Notes: a model not told the origin generated them from the sequence alone. Numbered from the stretch's first letter, positions 1-9,478 are shown. The stretch: DNA of 64,000 nt from Thiomicrorhabdus chilensis DSM 12352 (GCF_000483485.1 NZ_KI519609.1:2075460-2139459); one strand, 5' to 3'. A program made the numbers and translations.

Positions 1-349
1 AGAACCGATCATGATGACCGCGCCACAAGTTCAGTACGAATCGGCACCGGCCCAAGCACCGGCTGCGCCCGCCCCAGCCGCACCGGCTGAGGCAGAAGCG
101 CCTGCAGAGATCAGTGGCCACCAGGTCACCTCGCCTATGGTTGGAACCTTCTACGAAGCGCCTTCCCCGGATGCGCCGGCTTTCGTCAAGGTGGGAGACA
201 AAGTGGCTGCAGGCGACACCCTGTGCATCATTGAAGCCATGAAAATCATGAACCCGATCGAATCGGACGTTTCCGGTACCGTTAAGCAGATTATTGGCGT
301 AAACGGCGAGCCGGTACAGTTTGGTCAACCACTATTCATTATCGAATAA
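1..349 (+). CDS. accB: Biotin carboxyl carrier protein of acetyl-CoA carboxylase (5' partial)
   Basis: This is the C-terminal part of the acetyl-CoA carboxylase biotin carrier, which shuttles carboxyl groups from the AccC active site to the carboxyltransferase in fatty-acid synthesis. The reading frame is open from the first bases of the window (residues EPI precede the first ATG at 11), so the N-terminus lies upstream of the window. An Ala/Pro-rich flexible linker (about residues 10–35 of the visible part) leads into the biotinyl domain, with the biotinylation motif EAMKIMN (modified Lys in MKM/MKI context). accC follows 12 bp downstream, the usual accBC operon. Confidence 0.95.
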   Translation, partial: EPIMMTAPQVQYESAPAQAPAAPAPAAPAEAEAPAEISGHQVTSPMVGTFYEAPSPDAPAFVKVGDKVAAGDTLCIIEAMKIMNPIESDVSGTVKQIIGVNGEPVQFGQPLFIIE

Positions 350-361
350 GGAAGACCCCTA

Positions 362-1711
362 ATGATTGAAAAAATTCTAATTGCCAACCGTGGTGAAATC
401 GCACTTCGCGTGTTGCGGGCCTGTAAAGAACTGGGCATCAAAACCGTAGCCGTGCACTCCACCGCAGATGCCGACTTGAAACATGTATTGCTGGCGGATG
501 AATCGGTCTGCATTGGTCCGGCACCCTCATCGGAAAGTTACCTGAACGTGCCTGCGATCATTTCTGCCGCCGAAGTCACCGATGCCGAAGCGATTCACCC
601 GGGTTACGGCTTCCTGTCCGAAAACGCCGACTTTGCGGAACGCGTTGAAGAGAGCGGATTCAAGTTTATTGGCCCTAAAGCGGAAACCATCCGCATCATG
701 GGTGACAAGGTTTCGGCCATTCGTGCCATGAAAGCCGCCGGCGTACCGACGGTACCGGGCTCGGGTGGCCCTCTTGGCGACGACGACGATGAAAACCACC
801 GTATCGCCAAAGAGATTGGTTACCCGATTATCATCAAAGCCTCCGGCGGTGGCGGCGGACGCGGAATGCGTGTGGTACACACCGAAGCCAACCTATTGAA
901 GTCAATCCAGTTAACCAAGTCGGAAGCAGGCAGCTTTTTCGGTAACCCGGAAGTCTACATGGAGAAATTTCTTGAAAATCCTCGCCATGTCGAAATCCAG
1001 GTATTGGCCGACGGCCAGGGTAACGCCGTGCATCTAGGCGAACGTGACTGCTCCATGCAGCGTCGCCACCAGAAAGTGGTTGAAGAAGCACCGGCTCCGG
1101 GTGTCACTGCCGAACAACGTGCCAAGATCGGTGCGGCGTGTGTCAACGCCTGCAATGAGATCAACTACCGTGGTGCCGGAACCTTTGAATTCCTCTACGA
1201 AGACGGCGAATTTTATTTCATCGAAATGAACACCCGTCTCCAGGTTGAACACTGCGTCACCGAAATGGTGACCGGAATCGACTTGGTCAAGGCTCAAATC
1301 GAAATCGCCATGGGCATCCCGTTAAGCCTGAAACAAGAAGACATTGTCATCAAAGGCCACGCCATCGAATGCCGTATCAATGCGGAAAACCCGGCCAAGA
1401 ACTTCATGCCTTCACCAGGCCTGCTGGAACGTTTGCATTTACCGGGTGGTTTGGGCGTTCGTTGGGACTCCCATATCTATACCGGCTACACCATTCCACC
1501 GCATTACGATTCTATGATCGGTAAACTGATCTGTTTCGGCAATGACCGTACCACTGCGATTCGTCGTATGGACGTGGCGTTACAGGAAATGGTTATCAAG
1601 GGCATCGATACCAATATCCATCTGCAACGCGAAATCATGAACGATCACGGTTTCTGCGAAGGCGGTATGAACATCCACTATCTGGAACACCGTTTGGAAC
1701 ACCTTATTTAA
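362..1711 (+). CDS. accC: Acetyl-CoA carboxylase, biotin carboxylase subunit
   Basis: ATP-dependent carboxylation of the AccB biotin, the first half-reaction of malonyl-CoA formation in the cytoplasm. The 449-residue length matches the family. Visible features are the N-terminal [10 protein letters not shown] motif, the glycine-rich ATP-grasp loop [11 protein letters not shown] (about residues 159–169), the [12 protein letters not shown] segment, and the [10 protein letters not shown] catalytic strand. It lies 12 bp after accB with an 'aaggaag' ribosome-binding site and is followed by an intrinsic terminator at 1771. One CAGGCCTG palindrome lies inside it at 1416, encoding SPGLL. Confidence 0.98.
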   Translation: MIEKILIANRGEIALRVLRACKELGIKTVAVHSTADADLKHVLLADESVCIGPAPSSESYLNVPAIISAAEVTDAEAIHPGYGFLSENADFAERVEESGFKFIGPKAETIRIMGDKVSAIRAMKAAGVPTVPGSGGPLGDDDDENHRIAKEIGYPIIIKASGGGGGRGMRVVHTEANLLKSIQLTKSEAGSFFGNPEVYMEKFLENPRHVEIQVLADGQGNAVHLGERDCSMQRRHQKVVEEAPAPGVTAEQRAKIGAACVNACNEINYRGAGTFEFLYEDGEFYFIEMNTRLQVEHCVTEMVTGIDLVKAQIEIAMGIPLSLKQEDIVIKGHAIECRINAENPAKNFMPSPGLLERLHLPGGLGVRWDSHIYTGYTIPPHYDSMIGKLICFGNDRTTAIRRMDVALQEMVIKGIDTNIHLQREIMNDHGFCEGGMNIHYLEHRLEHLI

Positions 1712-1770
1712 AAGGACCACAAACGATTAACCGTCCCTCTTACCCCAAAAACGGGAAGGGAACATACTGA

Positions 1771-1806
1771 AAACCTCTTATGCAAAGCCATAAGAGGTTT
1801 TTTGCT
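1771..1806 (+). terminator. Intrinsic terminator of accBC
   Basis: Perfect 12-bp stem (1771–1782 with 1789–1800), 6-base loop, then a T-run running into 1803. It lies 60 bp after the accC stop. Confidence 0.85.
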
Positions 1807-1811
1807 TTTCT

Positions 1812-1976
1812 AGCCCGAATGTTTCATGAATTTGTACTGAGGTCGCGCAGGAAGTTGTTTTTACAAGGAAATTTTCGAAGGAGCGTCGTATCCAGGATTA
1901 CGACCGACCGAGAAAATATTTCTTGTGGAATCAAGAGGCAAGCGAGATCGGTGCAAATTTGTGAAATATTCGGGCT
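1812..1976. repeat. Long imperfect inverted repeat between accC and prmA
   Basis: About 165 bp with arms of roughly 77 bp that begin AGCCCGAAT and end ATTCGGGCT. Arm-to-arm identity is clear but imperfect (for example GTTTCATGAATTTG against the reverse complement ATTTCACAAATTTG). The centre is TCCAGGAT. It has no convincing ORF and I see no flanking target duplication. It looks like a folded non-autonomous element or a repeat inserted in the leader of prmA. An intrinsic terminator lies just upstream, so prmA probably needs a promoter within or after this repeat. Confidence 0.65.
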
Positions 1977-2005
1977 GGACAATGAAACAAGGCTAAGGAG
2001 AAAAA

Positions 2006-2884
2006 ATGGCTTGGATCCAAATCAACACCGTCGTCAAGGAAGCCCTTGCGGAACCTTTATCCGACGCACTGATGGAAAGCGGTGCCTGCTCGGTCACCTT
2101 TGAAGATGCCAAGGACCAACCCATTTTTGAACCGGAAATCGGCACCACCCCAATCTGGTCAACCACCAAAGTGGTGGGACTATTTGATGCCGAAACCGAC
2201 GCAAAACAGGTAATTGAGACACTGACCAACTTGCTGCCGGAGATATCGGCTCAACACTACAAAATTGAACAGCTGGAAGACAAAGACTGGATTCGTGCGT
2301 GGATGGATCAATTCCAGCCCATGCGTTTTGGGGATCGTTTATGGATTGTGCCCAGCTGGCTCGAACCGCCACAAGCGGATGCGGTCAATCTGATGCTGGA
2401 CCCGGGCATGGCCTTTGGAACCGGCACCCACCCAACCACCGCTTTATGTCTGACCTGGCTGGATCAACATGCCCCTGAAGGCTTGAATGTCATCGACTAC
2501 GGCTGTGGTTCGGGAATCTTGGCGCTGGCCGCGAATAAACTGGGGGCTCTAACCGTTACCGGTACGGACATCGATCCGCAGGCAATCCTGGCGAGCCAAC
2601 AGAACGCTCAGCGTAATCAGGCCGACATCCCTTTTGCTCTGGTCAAAGACTTTGATTCCGAACCGGTGGATCTGCTAATTGCCAATATACTCGCCGGACC
2701 TTTAAAAGAGTTGGCTGAAGAATTCGACCGTCTACTTAAACCCGGAGGAACGCTGGTCTTATCCGGACTGCTTGCCACTCAAGCCAAAGAATTGCAACGC
2801 CACTACCAATCGATTGGCATTGAACTCGACACCCTGAAAACAAATGAAGAATGGGGGCTTCTGGCCGGAACTAAGTCATGTTGA
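2006..2884 (+). CDS. prmA: Ribosomal protein L11 methyltransferase
   Basis: SAM-dependent methyltransferase that trimethylates ribosomal protein L11 on several amino groups. At 292 residues it matches PrmA. An N-terminal substrate-recognition domain begins MAWIQINT, followed by the family signature DPGMAFGTGTHPTT (about residue 132) and the SAM-binding motif VIDYGCGSGILAL (about 164), with NILAGPL as the motif IV region. A strong ribosome-binding site (AAGGAGA) sits 5–7 bp before the ATG. It is followed by dusB and fis, an arrangement commonly seen in gammaproteobacteria. Confidence 0.96.
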   Translation: MAWIQINTVVKEALAEPLSDALMESGACSVTFEDAKDQPIFEPEIGTTPIWSTTKVVGLFDAETDAKQVIETLTNLLPEISAQHYKIEQLEDKDWIRAWMDQFQPMRFGDRLWIVPSWLEPPQADAVNLMLDPGMAFGTGTHPTTALCLTWLDQHAPEGLNVIDYGCGSGILALAANKLGALTVTGTDIDPQAILASQQNAQRNQADIPFALVKDFDSEPVDLLIANILAGPLKELAEEFDRLLKPGGTLVLSGLLATQAKELQRHYQSIGIELDTLKTNEEWGLLAGTKSC

Positions 2885-2978
2885 AAACAGTCGAATTTGA
2901 AAACGGGCAGGCCTGGTATCATTCTGTCTGCCCTTTGGCAACACAACCTAATCACGGTTTAAAACCGGTTCAGGCACC

Positions 2979-3947
2979 ATGCTGAAAATCGGCCCTTATG
3001 CATTTGCACATAATCTGGTGCTGGCGCCCATGGCTGGGGTGACCGATTCCGTTTACCGAAAACTGTGTCGAGATTTCGGAGCCGACTACACCCTGGCGGA
3101 AATGGTCGCCTCGCAGAAACAGCTATGGGAAACGAAAAAATCCGCCACCCGCCAGGCCAACCCAAACGATCCGGAACCCCGCGCCGTACAACTGTTGGGG
3201 ACCGATGCTCAAGAATTGGCCGATGCCGCCGTTTGGCAACAGCAGCAAGGCGCACAGATCATCGACCTGAACATGGGCTGCCCCGCTAAAAAAGTATGCA
3301 GTGTAGCCGCCGGTTCCGCGCTGATGGGAGAGCCCAATAAGGTTGCACAGATATTTTCGGCCGTGGTGGATGCCGTGGATGTGCCGGTGACGGTCAAAAT
3401 CCGAACCGGACTCGATGACGAGCGAAAAAACGCCCTGCTGATTGCGCAACTGGCTCAGGAAAAGGGCTTGCAGGCGGTCACCATCCATGGCCGCACCCGC
3501 GAAGCCAAGTTCAGCGGTCAGGCTGAATACGAAACCATTCGTAGGGTCAAACAATCTCTGGACATTCCGGTGATTGCAAATGGTGATATTAACACACCCG
3601 AACAGGCCAAATTTGTATTAGAATATACGTCCGCTGATGGCATTATGATCGGACGTGCAACGCAAGGCTATCCATGGATATTTCGTGAGATAAATCATTA
3701 TCTTGAAACCGGCCGGCACCTCCCATCTCCAACCTTGAACGAATTCCGCAACGCCATGCTGGAACACACCTTGGGATTGCATCAGCTGTACGGTGAAATG
3801 CTGGGCGTGCGCATCGCCCGCAAGCACATTGGATGGTACAGTCAACATCTGCCACAGGGCTCGGCTCTGCGCAAACCATTCAACCTGCTGACCGACCCAA
3901 ACGAACAACTCAAGTTGATTGAGGCCTTTTTTGCAAAACGCATTTAA
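2979..3947 (+). CDS. dusB: tRNA-dihydrouridine synthase B
   Basis: FMN-dependent reduction of uridine to dihydrouridine in tRNA. The 322-residue protein starts with LKIGPYAFAHNLVLAPMAGVTD, of which the APMAGVTD strand begins the TIM barrel. The catalytic cysteine motif NMGCPAKKVC is at about residues 98–107, and VKIRTGLDD, TIHGRTR and IANGDI mark further FMN and RNA contacts. fis follows 45 bp downstream; dusB-fis co-transcription is the known enterobacterial arrangement. A CAGGCCTG palindrome sits one base after the stop codon, at 3949. Confidence 0.96.
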   Translation: MLKIGPYAFAHNLVLAPMAGVTDSVYRKLCRDFGADYTLAEMVASQKQLWETKKSATRQANPNDPEPRAVQLLGTDAQELADAAVWQQQQGAQIIDLNMGCPAKKVCSVAAGSALMGEPNKVAQIFSAVVDAVDVPVTVKIRTGLDDERKNALLIAQLAQEKGLQAVTIHGRTREAKFSGQAEYETIRRVKQSLDIPVIANGDINTPEQAKFVLEYTSADGIMIGRATQGYPWIFREINHYLETGRHLPSPTLNEFRNAMLEHTLGLHQLYGEMLGVRIARKHIGWYSQHLPQGSALRKPFNLLTDPNEQLKLIEAFFAKRI

Positions 3948-3992
3948 CCAGGCCTGCTTAATTTCAATCAACCTAAAACTGATATAAACACA

Positions 3993-4238
3993 ATGACCAA
4001 ATCGACCAACAACCATTCATTAAGCGCCCAAGTCACAACGACCCTAGAAAGCTATTTTGAAACGCTTGATAAAGAATCCGCCACCGATGTCTATGAGATG
4101 GTGATTCAACAGGTGGAAAAGCCGTTGATTGAGTTTGTGTTGACCAAAACCGATCAGAACCAATCGAAAAGCGCCCAGATTTTAGGCATCAACCGCAACA
4201 CCTTGCGCAAGAAAATGCAGAAATACGATCTGATCTAA
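3993..4238 (+). CDS. fis: Nucleoid-associated DNA-binding protein Fis
   Basis: Small (81 aa) homodimeric DNA-bending protein that organises the nucleoid and modulates rRNA and other promoters. The C-terminal helix-turn-helix reads SAQILGINRNTLRKKMQKYDL, the part of the family that is nearly invariant. The N-terminal half is the dimerisation region with helix segment SATDVYEMVIQQVEKPL. It is downstream of dusB, as in other gammaproteobacteria. Confidence 0.96.
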   Translation: MTKSTNNHSLSAQVTTTLESYFETLDKESATDVYEMVIQQVEKPLIEFVLTKTDQNQSKSAQILGINRNTLRKKMQKYDLI

Positions 4239-4298
4239 ACCCAATAACCAATTTATACCCAATTTTAAATTTAGTTTTCACTTTCTGGAGAAATGAAC

Positions 4299-5864
4299 AT
4301 GATGAAACCCGTTCGTCGCGCACTGATCAGTGTCTCGGATAAAACCGGCATTCTTGAATTTGCAGAATCGCTGGTCGCCATGAATGTCGCCATCCTATCC
4401 ACCGGCGGCACCTATAAAGTGCTTTCCGAAGCCGGCCTACCGGTTACCGAAGTGTCCGAATACACCGGTTTTCCGGAAATGATGGACGGACGCGTTAAAA
4501 CCCTGCATCCCAAAATTCACGGCGGGCTTTTGGGACGTCGCGGAACCGATGATGCCATCATGAACGAACATGGCATCGATCCGATCGACATGGTGGTGGT
4601 CAACCTATACCCGTTTGAAGCGACGGTCGCCAAAGCCGACTGCTCTTTGGAAGATGCGATTGAAAACATCGACATCGGCGGACCGACCATGTTGCGTTCT
4701 GCAGCCAAAAACCACAAGGACGTGGCCGTGGTCACCGATCCGGCGGACTATTCACGCATTCTGGAAGAGCTGCAAGCCAACAACGGCCAGCTCGCACACG
4801 CCACTCGTTTTGACCTGGCGATCAAAACCTTTGAGCAAACCGCCCGTTACGATGGAGCGATTGCCAACTACTTCGGCACCATGTTCAGTGAAGATGAAAA
4901 CGATGCCTTCCCACGTACGTTTAATTCGCAGTTCGTGAAGAAGCAGTCGATGCGTTATGGCGAAAACCCACATCAGGCTGCGGCTTTCTATACCGAACGC
5001 AACCCGAGCGAAGCATCCATCTCTACCGCCGAACAGATTCAAGGTAAAGCCTTGTCCTTCAATAACATCGCCGACACCGATGCGGCCTTGGAGCTGGTCA
5101 AAACCTTTGACGATACCGCCTGTGTCATCGTCAAACACGCCAACCCGTGCGGTGTATCAATTGGCAGCAGCCTATTTGAAGCCTATGACCGGGCTTATAA
5201 AACCGATCCAACCTCGGCTTTCGGCGGCATCATCGCCTTCAACCGTGAATTGGACGCACAAACTGCGCAGGCGATTGTTGAGCGTCAGTTTGTAGAAGTC
5301 ATTATTGCACCAAGCGTATCTGACGAAGCCAAAACCGTGGTAGCGGCAAAACAGAACGTACGCCTATTGGCCTGTGGTGAACTTGGCGAACAGCAAGCCG
5401 CGTATGATTACAAACGTGTAACCGGCGGTTTACTGGTTCAAGACCGTGATCTTGGCGCCGTTTCTCGAGAAGAACTCAAAGTCGTCAGCAAACGTACGCC
5501 GACCGAAACCGAAATGGATGACCTGATGTTTGCCTGGAAAGTCGCCAAATTCGTTAAATCCAATGCCATCGTCTATGTTAAAGACGGTATGACCATCGGT
5601 GTGGGCGCAGGCCAAATGAGCCGCGTTTATTCCGCCAAAATCGCCGGCATCAAAGCCGCAGATGAAGGATTGGAAGTTCCCGGTTCCGTCATGGCTTCCG
5701 ATGCGTTCTTCCCGTTCCGCGACGGCATTGATGCCGCAGCGGCTGCGGGCATCACGGCGGTGATTCATCCAGGTGGATCGATGCGCGATCAGGAAGTCAT
5801 CGACGCGGCGGACGAACACGGTATTGCGATGGTGTTCACAGGAATGCGCCACTTTAAACACTAA
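4299..5864 (+). CDS. purH: Bifunctional AICAR formyltransferase / IMP cyclohydrolase
   Basis: Catalyses the last two steps of IMP synthesis. The N-terminal MGS-type IMP cyclohydrolase domain contains ISVSDKTGI and TGGT near the start and [19 protein letters not shown] at about residue 55. The C-terminal AICAR transformylase domain contains [10 protein letters not shown] and the catalytic VKHANPCGV motif. Three ATGs lie close together (4293, 4299, 4302). GGAG at 4287–4290 is only 2 bases from the first, so 4299 or 4302 is the more likely start. Length is about 521 aa, as usual. purD follows, separated by a hairpin repeat. Confidence 0.97.
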   Translation: MMKPVRRALISVSDKTGILEFAESLVAMNVAILSTGGTYKVLSEAGLPVTEVSEYTGFPEMMDGRVKTLHPKIHGGLLGRRGTDDAIMNEHGIDPIDMVVVNLYPFEATVAKADCSLEDAIENIDIGGPTMLRSAAKNHKDVAVVTDPADYSRILEELQANNGQLAHATRFDLAIKTFEQTARYDGAIANYFGTMFSEDENDAFPRTFNSQFVKKQSMRYGENPHQAAAFYTERNPSEASISTAEQIQGKALSFNNIADTDAALELVKTFDDTACVIVKHANPCGVSIGSSLFEAYDRAYKTDPTSAFGGIIAFNRELDAQTAQAIVERQFVEVIIAPSVSDEAKTVVAAKQNVRLLACGELGEQQAAYDYKRVTGGLLVQDRDLGAVSREELKVVSKRTPTETEMDDLMFAWKVAKFVKSNAIVYVKDGMTIGVGAGQMSRVYSAKIAGIKAADEGLEVPGSVMASDAFFPFRDGIDAAAAAGITAVIHPGGSMRDQEVIDAADEHGIAMVFTGMRHFKH

Positions 5865-5874
5865 GTGGCTCAAG

Positions 5875-5982
5875 GGGCTTATTTGTCCAACTTCGTTGTT
5901 GGATAAAAGCTTCCGATGCTCACGTACTTCAAGTACGCTGTGCGTCGGTTCTTTTATCCGCCTAGAATTTGAACAAAGCGCC
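5875..5982. repeat. Imperfect hairpin repeat, copy 1 (purH–purD gap)
   Basis: About 50-bp arms centred on GTACTTCAAGTAC. Both arms carry GGATAAAAG next to a CCGA..GC.CA.. block. The sequence CTTCGTTGTTGGA in the left arm and CGCCTAGAAT in the right arm recur in the repeat at 39153 (CTTCGTTGTTGAA and CGCCTTGAAT in the other orientation). I place it in a three-copy family with 39153 and 40125. It lacks a T-run, so it is not a simple terminator. Confidence 0.6.
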
Positions 5983-6026
5983 TCCTTCTTAAGAATGGTT
6001 ATTCTAAAAAGAAAGAGATTAAACAA

Positions 6027-7316
6027 ATGAAAGTATTAATTATTGGTGGCGGTGGTCGTGAACACGCCTTGGCTTGGAAAGCGGCACAATCGCCAAAGGT
6101 CTCCAAAGTCTTTGTGGCGCCCGGCAATGCGGGTACGGCGTTGGAAGCCAACTTGGAAAACGTCGAGATTTCCGTTGAAGATATCACAGGCCTGGTTAAT
6201 TTCGCCAAAAAAAATAACATTGATCTTGCCATTGTCGGCCCCGAGGTGCCTTTGGTACTGGGTGTGGTCGACGCCTATAAAGAAGCCGGCTTAAAATGTT
6301 TTGGTCCGAGTGCGGCAGCAGCTCAGCTGGAAGGTTCCAAGGCCTTCTCAAAAGACTTCCTGGCCAAACATAAGATTCCGACTGCGGCTTATGAAGTGTT
6401 TACCGAAATTGAACCGGCCGTGGCCTACATCGAAAAAATGGGCGCTCCGATCGTCATCAAGGCGGACGGTTTAGCGGCGGGTAAAGGTGTTATTCTGGCC
6501 GACACCAACGAAGAAGCGATTGAAGCGGTCAATGACATGCTGGCTGGCAACAAGTTCGGCGATGCCGGTGCACGCGTGGTGATCGAAGAGTTTTTAGTAG
6601 GCGAAGAAGCCAGCTTTATCGTTATGGCGGATGGCAAACACATTCTGCCAATGGCGACGTCGCAAGACCACAAAGCACGCAACAATGGTGATACCGGTCC
6701 CAACACCGGGGGGATGGGCGCTTACACCCCTGCCCCGGTGGTCACGCCTGAAATCCACGACCGCATCATGAAAGAAGTCATTGAACCAACCATCGAAGGC
6801 ATGGCGAAAGACGGCTTGCCTTATACCGGTTTCCTGTATGCCGGTGTGATGATCGACGCCTCCGGTGCGCCCAAGGTACTTGAATTCAACTGCCGTTTCG
6901 GCGATCCTGAAACCCAGCCGATCATGATGCGCCTGCAATCCGATTTGGTCGAATTGTGCTTGGCCGCCATCGACGGCAAGCTGGATACCGTCAGCGCCCA
7001 ATGGGACAGCCGCGCGGCCTTGGGTGTCGTCATGGCGGCCGGAGGCTATCCGGATGCGTATCGTAAAGCGGATGTCATCTCAGGCTTGCAAAATGCCGAT
7101 GCCGAAGACCTTAAGGTCTTCCATGCCGGTACGGCTTTAAATGAAAAAGACGAAGTCATCACGTCCGGCGGACGCGTTTTGTGTGTGACCGCATTGGGCG
7201 AAAACGTCACCCAGGCACAAAAACGTGCATACGAAGGGGTCAAGGCCGTTTCGTGGGATGAAGCCTACTTCAGAACCGACATCGGCCATCGCGCTATCCG
7301 ACGTGAACAAGCGTAA
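6027..7316 (+). CDS. purD: Phosphoribosylamine–glycine ligase (GAR synthetase)
   Basis: Second step of purine synthesis: ATP-dependent joining of glycine to phosphoribosylamine. The 429-residue length is standard. The N-terminal motif VLIIGGGGREHALAW, the ATP-grasp segment IKADGLAAGKGV (about residue 145), GPNTGGMGAYTPAP (about 227), and the metal-binding EFNCRFGDPETQ are all present. It is downstream of purH, a classical purHD pair, and is terminated at 7367. A CAGGCCTG palindrome at 6187 encodes TGL. Confidence 0.97.
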   Translation: MKVLIIGGGGREHALAWKAAQSPKVSKVFVAPGNAGTALEANLENVEISVEDITGLVNFAKKNNIDLAIVGPEVPLVLGVVDAYKEAGLKCFGPSAAAAQLEGSKAFSKDFLAKHKIPTAAYEVFTEIEPAVAYIEKMGAPIVIKADGLAAGKGVILADTNEEAIEAVNDMLAGNKFGDAGARVVIEEFLVGEEASFIVMADGKHILPMATSQDHKARNNGDTGPNTGGMGAYTPAPVVTPEIHDRIMKEVIEPTIEGMAKDGLPYTGFLYAGVMIDASGAPKVLEFNCRFGDPETQPIMMRLQSDLVELCLAAIDGKLDTVSAQWDSRAALGVVMAAGGYPDAYRKADVISGLQNADAEDLKVFHAGTALNEKDEVITSGGRVLCVTALGENVTQAQKRAYEGVKAVSWDEAYFRTDIGHRAIRREQA

Positions 7317-7366
7317 ATCCCCTGAAGGTTATCATTCAGCTTTGATTGGCTATTGATTCTCCTAAT

Positions 7367-7393
7367 AAAAAGCACTCATATGAGTGCTTTTTT
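7367..7393 (+). terminator. Intrinsic terminator of purD
   Basis: Nearly perfect palindrome AAAAAGCACTCATATGAGTG… followed by a run of T, 50 bp after the purD stop. Confidence 0.85.
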
Positions 7394-7451
7394 TATGCGC
7401 ACTTTTTAGGTATAGTGAAAGTATTATCGGCTCTTTAATTGAGGAATTGCC

Positions 7452-7727
7452 ATGTCATTTGATACTGTCCATAATTATTTTGAACGTCTTGTGTTTAATG
7501 AAATCCGTGAAAACTACCACGATAAAGAGCTGGATGAACAACAACTGGCCGATATGGCCTGCATCGCGCTCAACCGCATTCCACCTCGCTATATCCGTTA
7601 TGACATCGACATGTCTTTTTACATGTCCACCGAAGAACATATCGAAATCGAAGAGAAAGTGCGCAAAGCGGTGCGCAAAGCCTACAAAAAGATTAAGAAA
7701 CTGGATGGCCTCAATGAAGATGAATAA
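7452..7727 (+). CDS. Late competence development protein ComFB family
   Basis: A 91-residue protein matching my recall of the ComFB family pattern: NYFERLVFNEI near the N-terminus, then MACIALNRIPPRYIRYDIDM and an E-rich C-terminal helix with paired basic residues (KVRKAVRKAYKKIKKL). In Bacillus comFB sits in the comF competence operon. Cyanobacterial members are reported to bind cyclic nucleotides. The role in gammaproteobacteria is not settled, so no function is assigned. The ribosome-binding site GAGG lies before the ATG at 7452. It has its own upstream and downstream terminators, so it is probably a single-gene unit. The competence-family label is suggestive given the CAGGCCTG repeats in this genome, but the link is speculative. 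Confidence 0.75.
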   Translation: MSFDTVHNYFERLVFNEIRENYHDKELDEQQLADMACIALNRIPPRYIRYDIDMSFYMSTEEHIEIEEKVRKAVRKAYKKIKKLDGLNEDE

Positions 7728-7790
7728 GAGTTGAAAATCCTGTTTGATTCTCGACAGGCCTGTCCATTCCAAAACAGACTATTACACACT

Positions 7791-7818
7791 AAAAAACCCT
7801 CAAAAAGAGGGTTTTTTT
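7791..7818. terminator. Intrinsic terminator between convergent comFB-like gene and fccB
   Basis: Stem AAAAACCCTC/GAGGGTTTTT with a 4-base loop. T-run on the plus strand and A-run on the other side, so it can act in both directions between converging genes. Confidence 0.8.
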
Positions 7819-7849
7819 ATGGTTAAAACATTGAACTAAACTTGGTTCT

Positions 7850-9148
7850 TTAGCTATTCCAAATATCTGCGGTAATGCTCTTGTACCAACCACGTGCATA
7901 ATCGGCTTCTTGTTTATGCTGCTGAACACTGCCCGCGGAAGGACTGACACCGCCGGCACCAGGCACCATGTCGATTTTACCGTCTTTCATCTCATACACG
8001 GCCGCCACACTGATGCCGTAATCCTCGGCCACCAAGCTGTAACAGGTATTGACGTTTTTGGGTCTGGGCATAGCCCAATTATGAAAATGCGAGACGATGG
8101 CAGCCGCACACATCTTCCCCTGACTGCTGGCGGAATGGCCTGACTTTGGCATCTTACCGGCAATCGACGCATCGCCAATCACATGAATGCCACGATGAAT
8201 GCTGGATTCAAACGTTTCCTGATTCACCGGGCACCATCCACTGTCATCGGTCAATCCGGCAGTAAAGGCCAGCTTCCCGGCTTTCTGGGGCGGAATGATG
8301 TTCAACACATCGGCTTGAACCGTGTCGTAATCGCTGTAGACCGTTTTGGTAGCCACATCCACTTTCTTGACCGTACCACCATCCATGGCCCCGATCCACG
8401 TAATCATATCACCATATTCCTGTTTCCAGCCTTCCACAAACAAGCCCATTTTAGAAAACTTGTTCTTGGCATCCAACACTAGAATCTTAGCCGTTGGATT
8501 GTACTTCTTGAAATAACTGGCGACCATACTGACGCGCTCATAAGGCCCAGGAGGACAACGGAAAGGGTTGGGCGGCGGTGCGATGACAAACGTACCGCCC
8601 GGTTTCATGTCGCGTATCTGCTCATAGAGAATTTCGGTCTGAGGGCCCGCCTGATAAGCGTGAGGAATCTGGTCGATGACTTCCTCGGAATAGCCTTCGA
8701 TCATCTCATACTTGAAGTCGATGCCCGGTGACACCACTAGGCGATCGTACTTCAGCACGTCGCCGTTATCCAGCTTAACGGTTTTAGCCTGAGCGTCAAT
8801 CGCGTTGACAGACTGGTGAATGACGTTGACGTCATGTTTATCCGCTAAAACCGAGTAGCTATGGGTAATGGTATCGGAATCAACCAAACCGGCCAAATAC
8901 CAATTGCTGCCCGGACAGGTCATATAGGTTTTCTTTGGTTCAACCAAGGTCACCTCTATCTGCTTGTCGAAACGTTTGAGGTATTTGGCACAGGTCGCGC
9001 CGCCAAACCCACCGCCAATCACCACCACCTTGGGACCGCTAGAGTCATTGGAACTCATCGCACGCGCGCTCAGAGGTGAAATCATAGGAACCGTGGCACC
9101 CGCTGCCGCCATGGCTTTAATCAAAGTTCTTCGATTCATTTTCATCAT
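7850..9148 (-). CDS. fccB: Flavocytochrome c sulfide dehydrogenase, FAD subunit (FccB/SoxF)
   Basis: Periplasmic flavoprotein that oxidises sulfide and passes electrons to the FccA haem. A twin-arginine signal (NRRTLIKAMAAAGATVP) directs export of the folded flavoprotein. The FAD-binding GxGxxG motif reads VVVIGGGFGGATCAKYL, followed by the sulfide:quinone-reductase-type segment TYMTCPGSNWYLAGL with a redox cysteine. Further Cys residues are in FRCPPGPYE and DSGWCPVNQ, and FHVIGDASI-type second FAD contact appears as GIHVIGDASIAGKMPKSGHSA. ATG 9148 (or 9145) is chosen because GAGGAAAG lies just upstream; a longer TTG start at 9169 would abut the fccA stop. It forms an operon with fccA, which precedes it. 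Confidence 0.93.
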   Translation of the reverse strand: MMKMNRRTLIKAMAAAGATVPMISPLSARAMSSNDSSGPKVVVIGGGFGGATCAKYLKRFDKQIEVTLVEPKKTYMTCPGSNWYLAGLVDSDTITHSYSVLADKHDVNVIHQSVNAIDAQAKTVKLDNGDVLKYDRLVVSPGIDFKYEMIEGYSEEVIDQIPHAYQAGPQTEILYEQIRDMKPGGTFVIAPPPNPFRCPPGPYERVSMVASYFKKYNPTAKILVLDAKNKFSKMGLFVEGWKQEYGDMITWIGAMDGGTVKKVDVATKTVYSDYDTVQADVLNIIPPQKAGKLAFTAGLTDDSGWCPVNQETFESSIHRGIHVIGDASIAGKMPKSGHSASSQGKMCAAAIVSHFHNWAMPRPKNVNTCYSLVAEDYGISVAAVYEMKDGKIDMVPGAGGVSPSAGSVQQHKQEADYARGWYKSITADIWNS

Positions 9149-9169
9149 GATACTTTCCTCAGCTAACAA

Positions 9170-9478
9170 TTAGGGTTTCAAGGTTGAAAAATAACGGGCC
9201 AAATCTTCGATTTCTGCATCACTGTAACCCTTTATATGCCGCTGCATGACCGTGGAAGGACGTTTGCCACTTTTGAAGTTTTTGAGTTGCTCCACCATCA
9301 CCTTTTCGGGATAACCGGCTAAGGCAGGAATAGCGCCCCCCACATTTTTACCTTCCGGTCCATGGCATGAAAAACAGGTAGTGGCAGAAAGTTCCGCATC
9401 ACTGATTCCGGCCGAATATGATATTGTCGGCACGGCCAACACCGCCGCCGCAACCAAAACATGGATTCGCTTCTTCAT
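9170..9478 (-). CDS. fccA: Flavocytochrome c sulfide dehydrogenase, monohaem cytochrome c subunit
   Basis: Periplasmic class I c-type cytochrome of 102 residues, the electron-accepting partner of FccB. A Sec signal peptide (MKKRIHVLVAAAVLAVPTIS, cleavage after YSA) precedes a single haem-binding CFSCH motif. A likely distal Met is in VMQRHIKGYSD, within the usual C-terminal helix (EIEDLARYFSTLKP). Ribosome-binding site AAGAGG precedes the ATG. The pair fccA-fccB in this order, about 20 bp apart, is the typical arrangement in sulfide oxidisers and is the clearest metabolic clue in the window. The monohaem form resembles SoxE. Confidence 0.9.
   Translation of the reverse strand: MKKRIHVLVAAAVLAVPTISYSAGISDAELSATTCFSCHGPEGKNVGGAIPALAGYPEKVMVEQLKNFKSGKRPSTVMQRHIKGYSDAEIEDLARYFSTLKP

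Noticed and set aside
1780-2103. 107-codon plus-strand ORF upstream of prmA
   Set aside because: It spans the long inverted repeat and overlaps the well-supported prmA start; its composition follows the repeat, not a protein.
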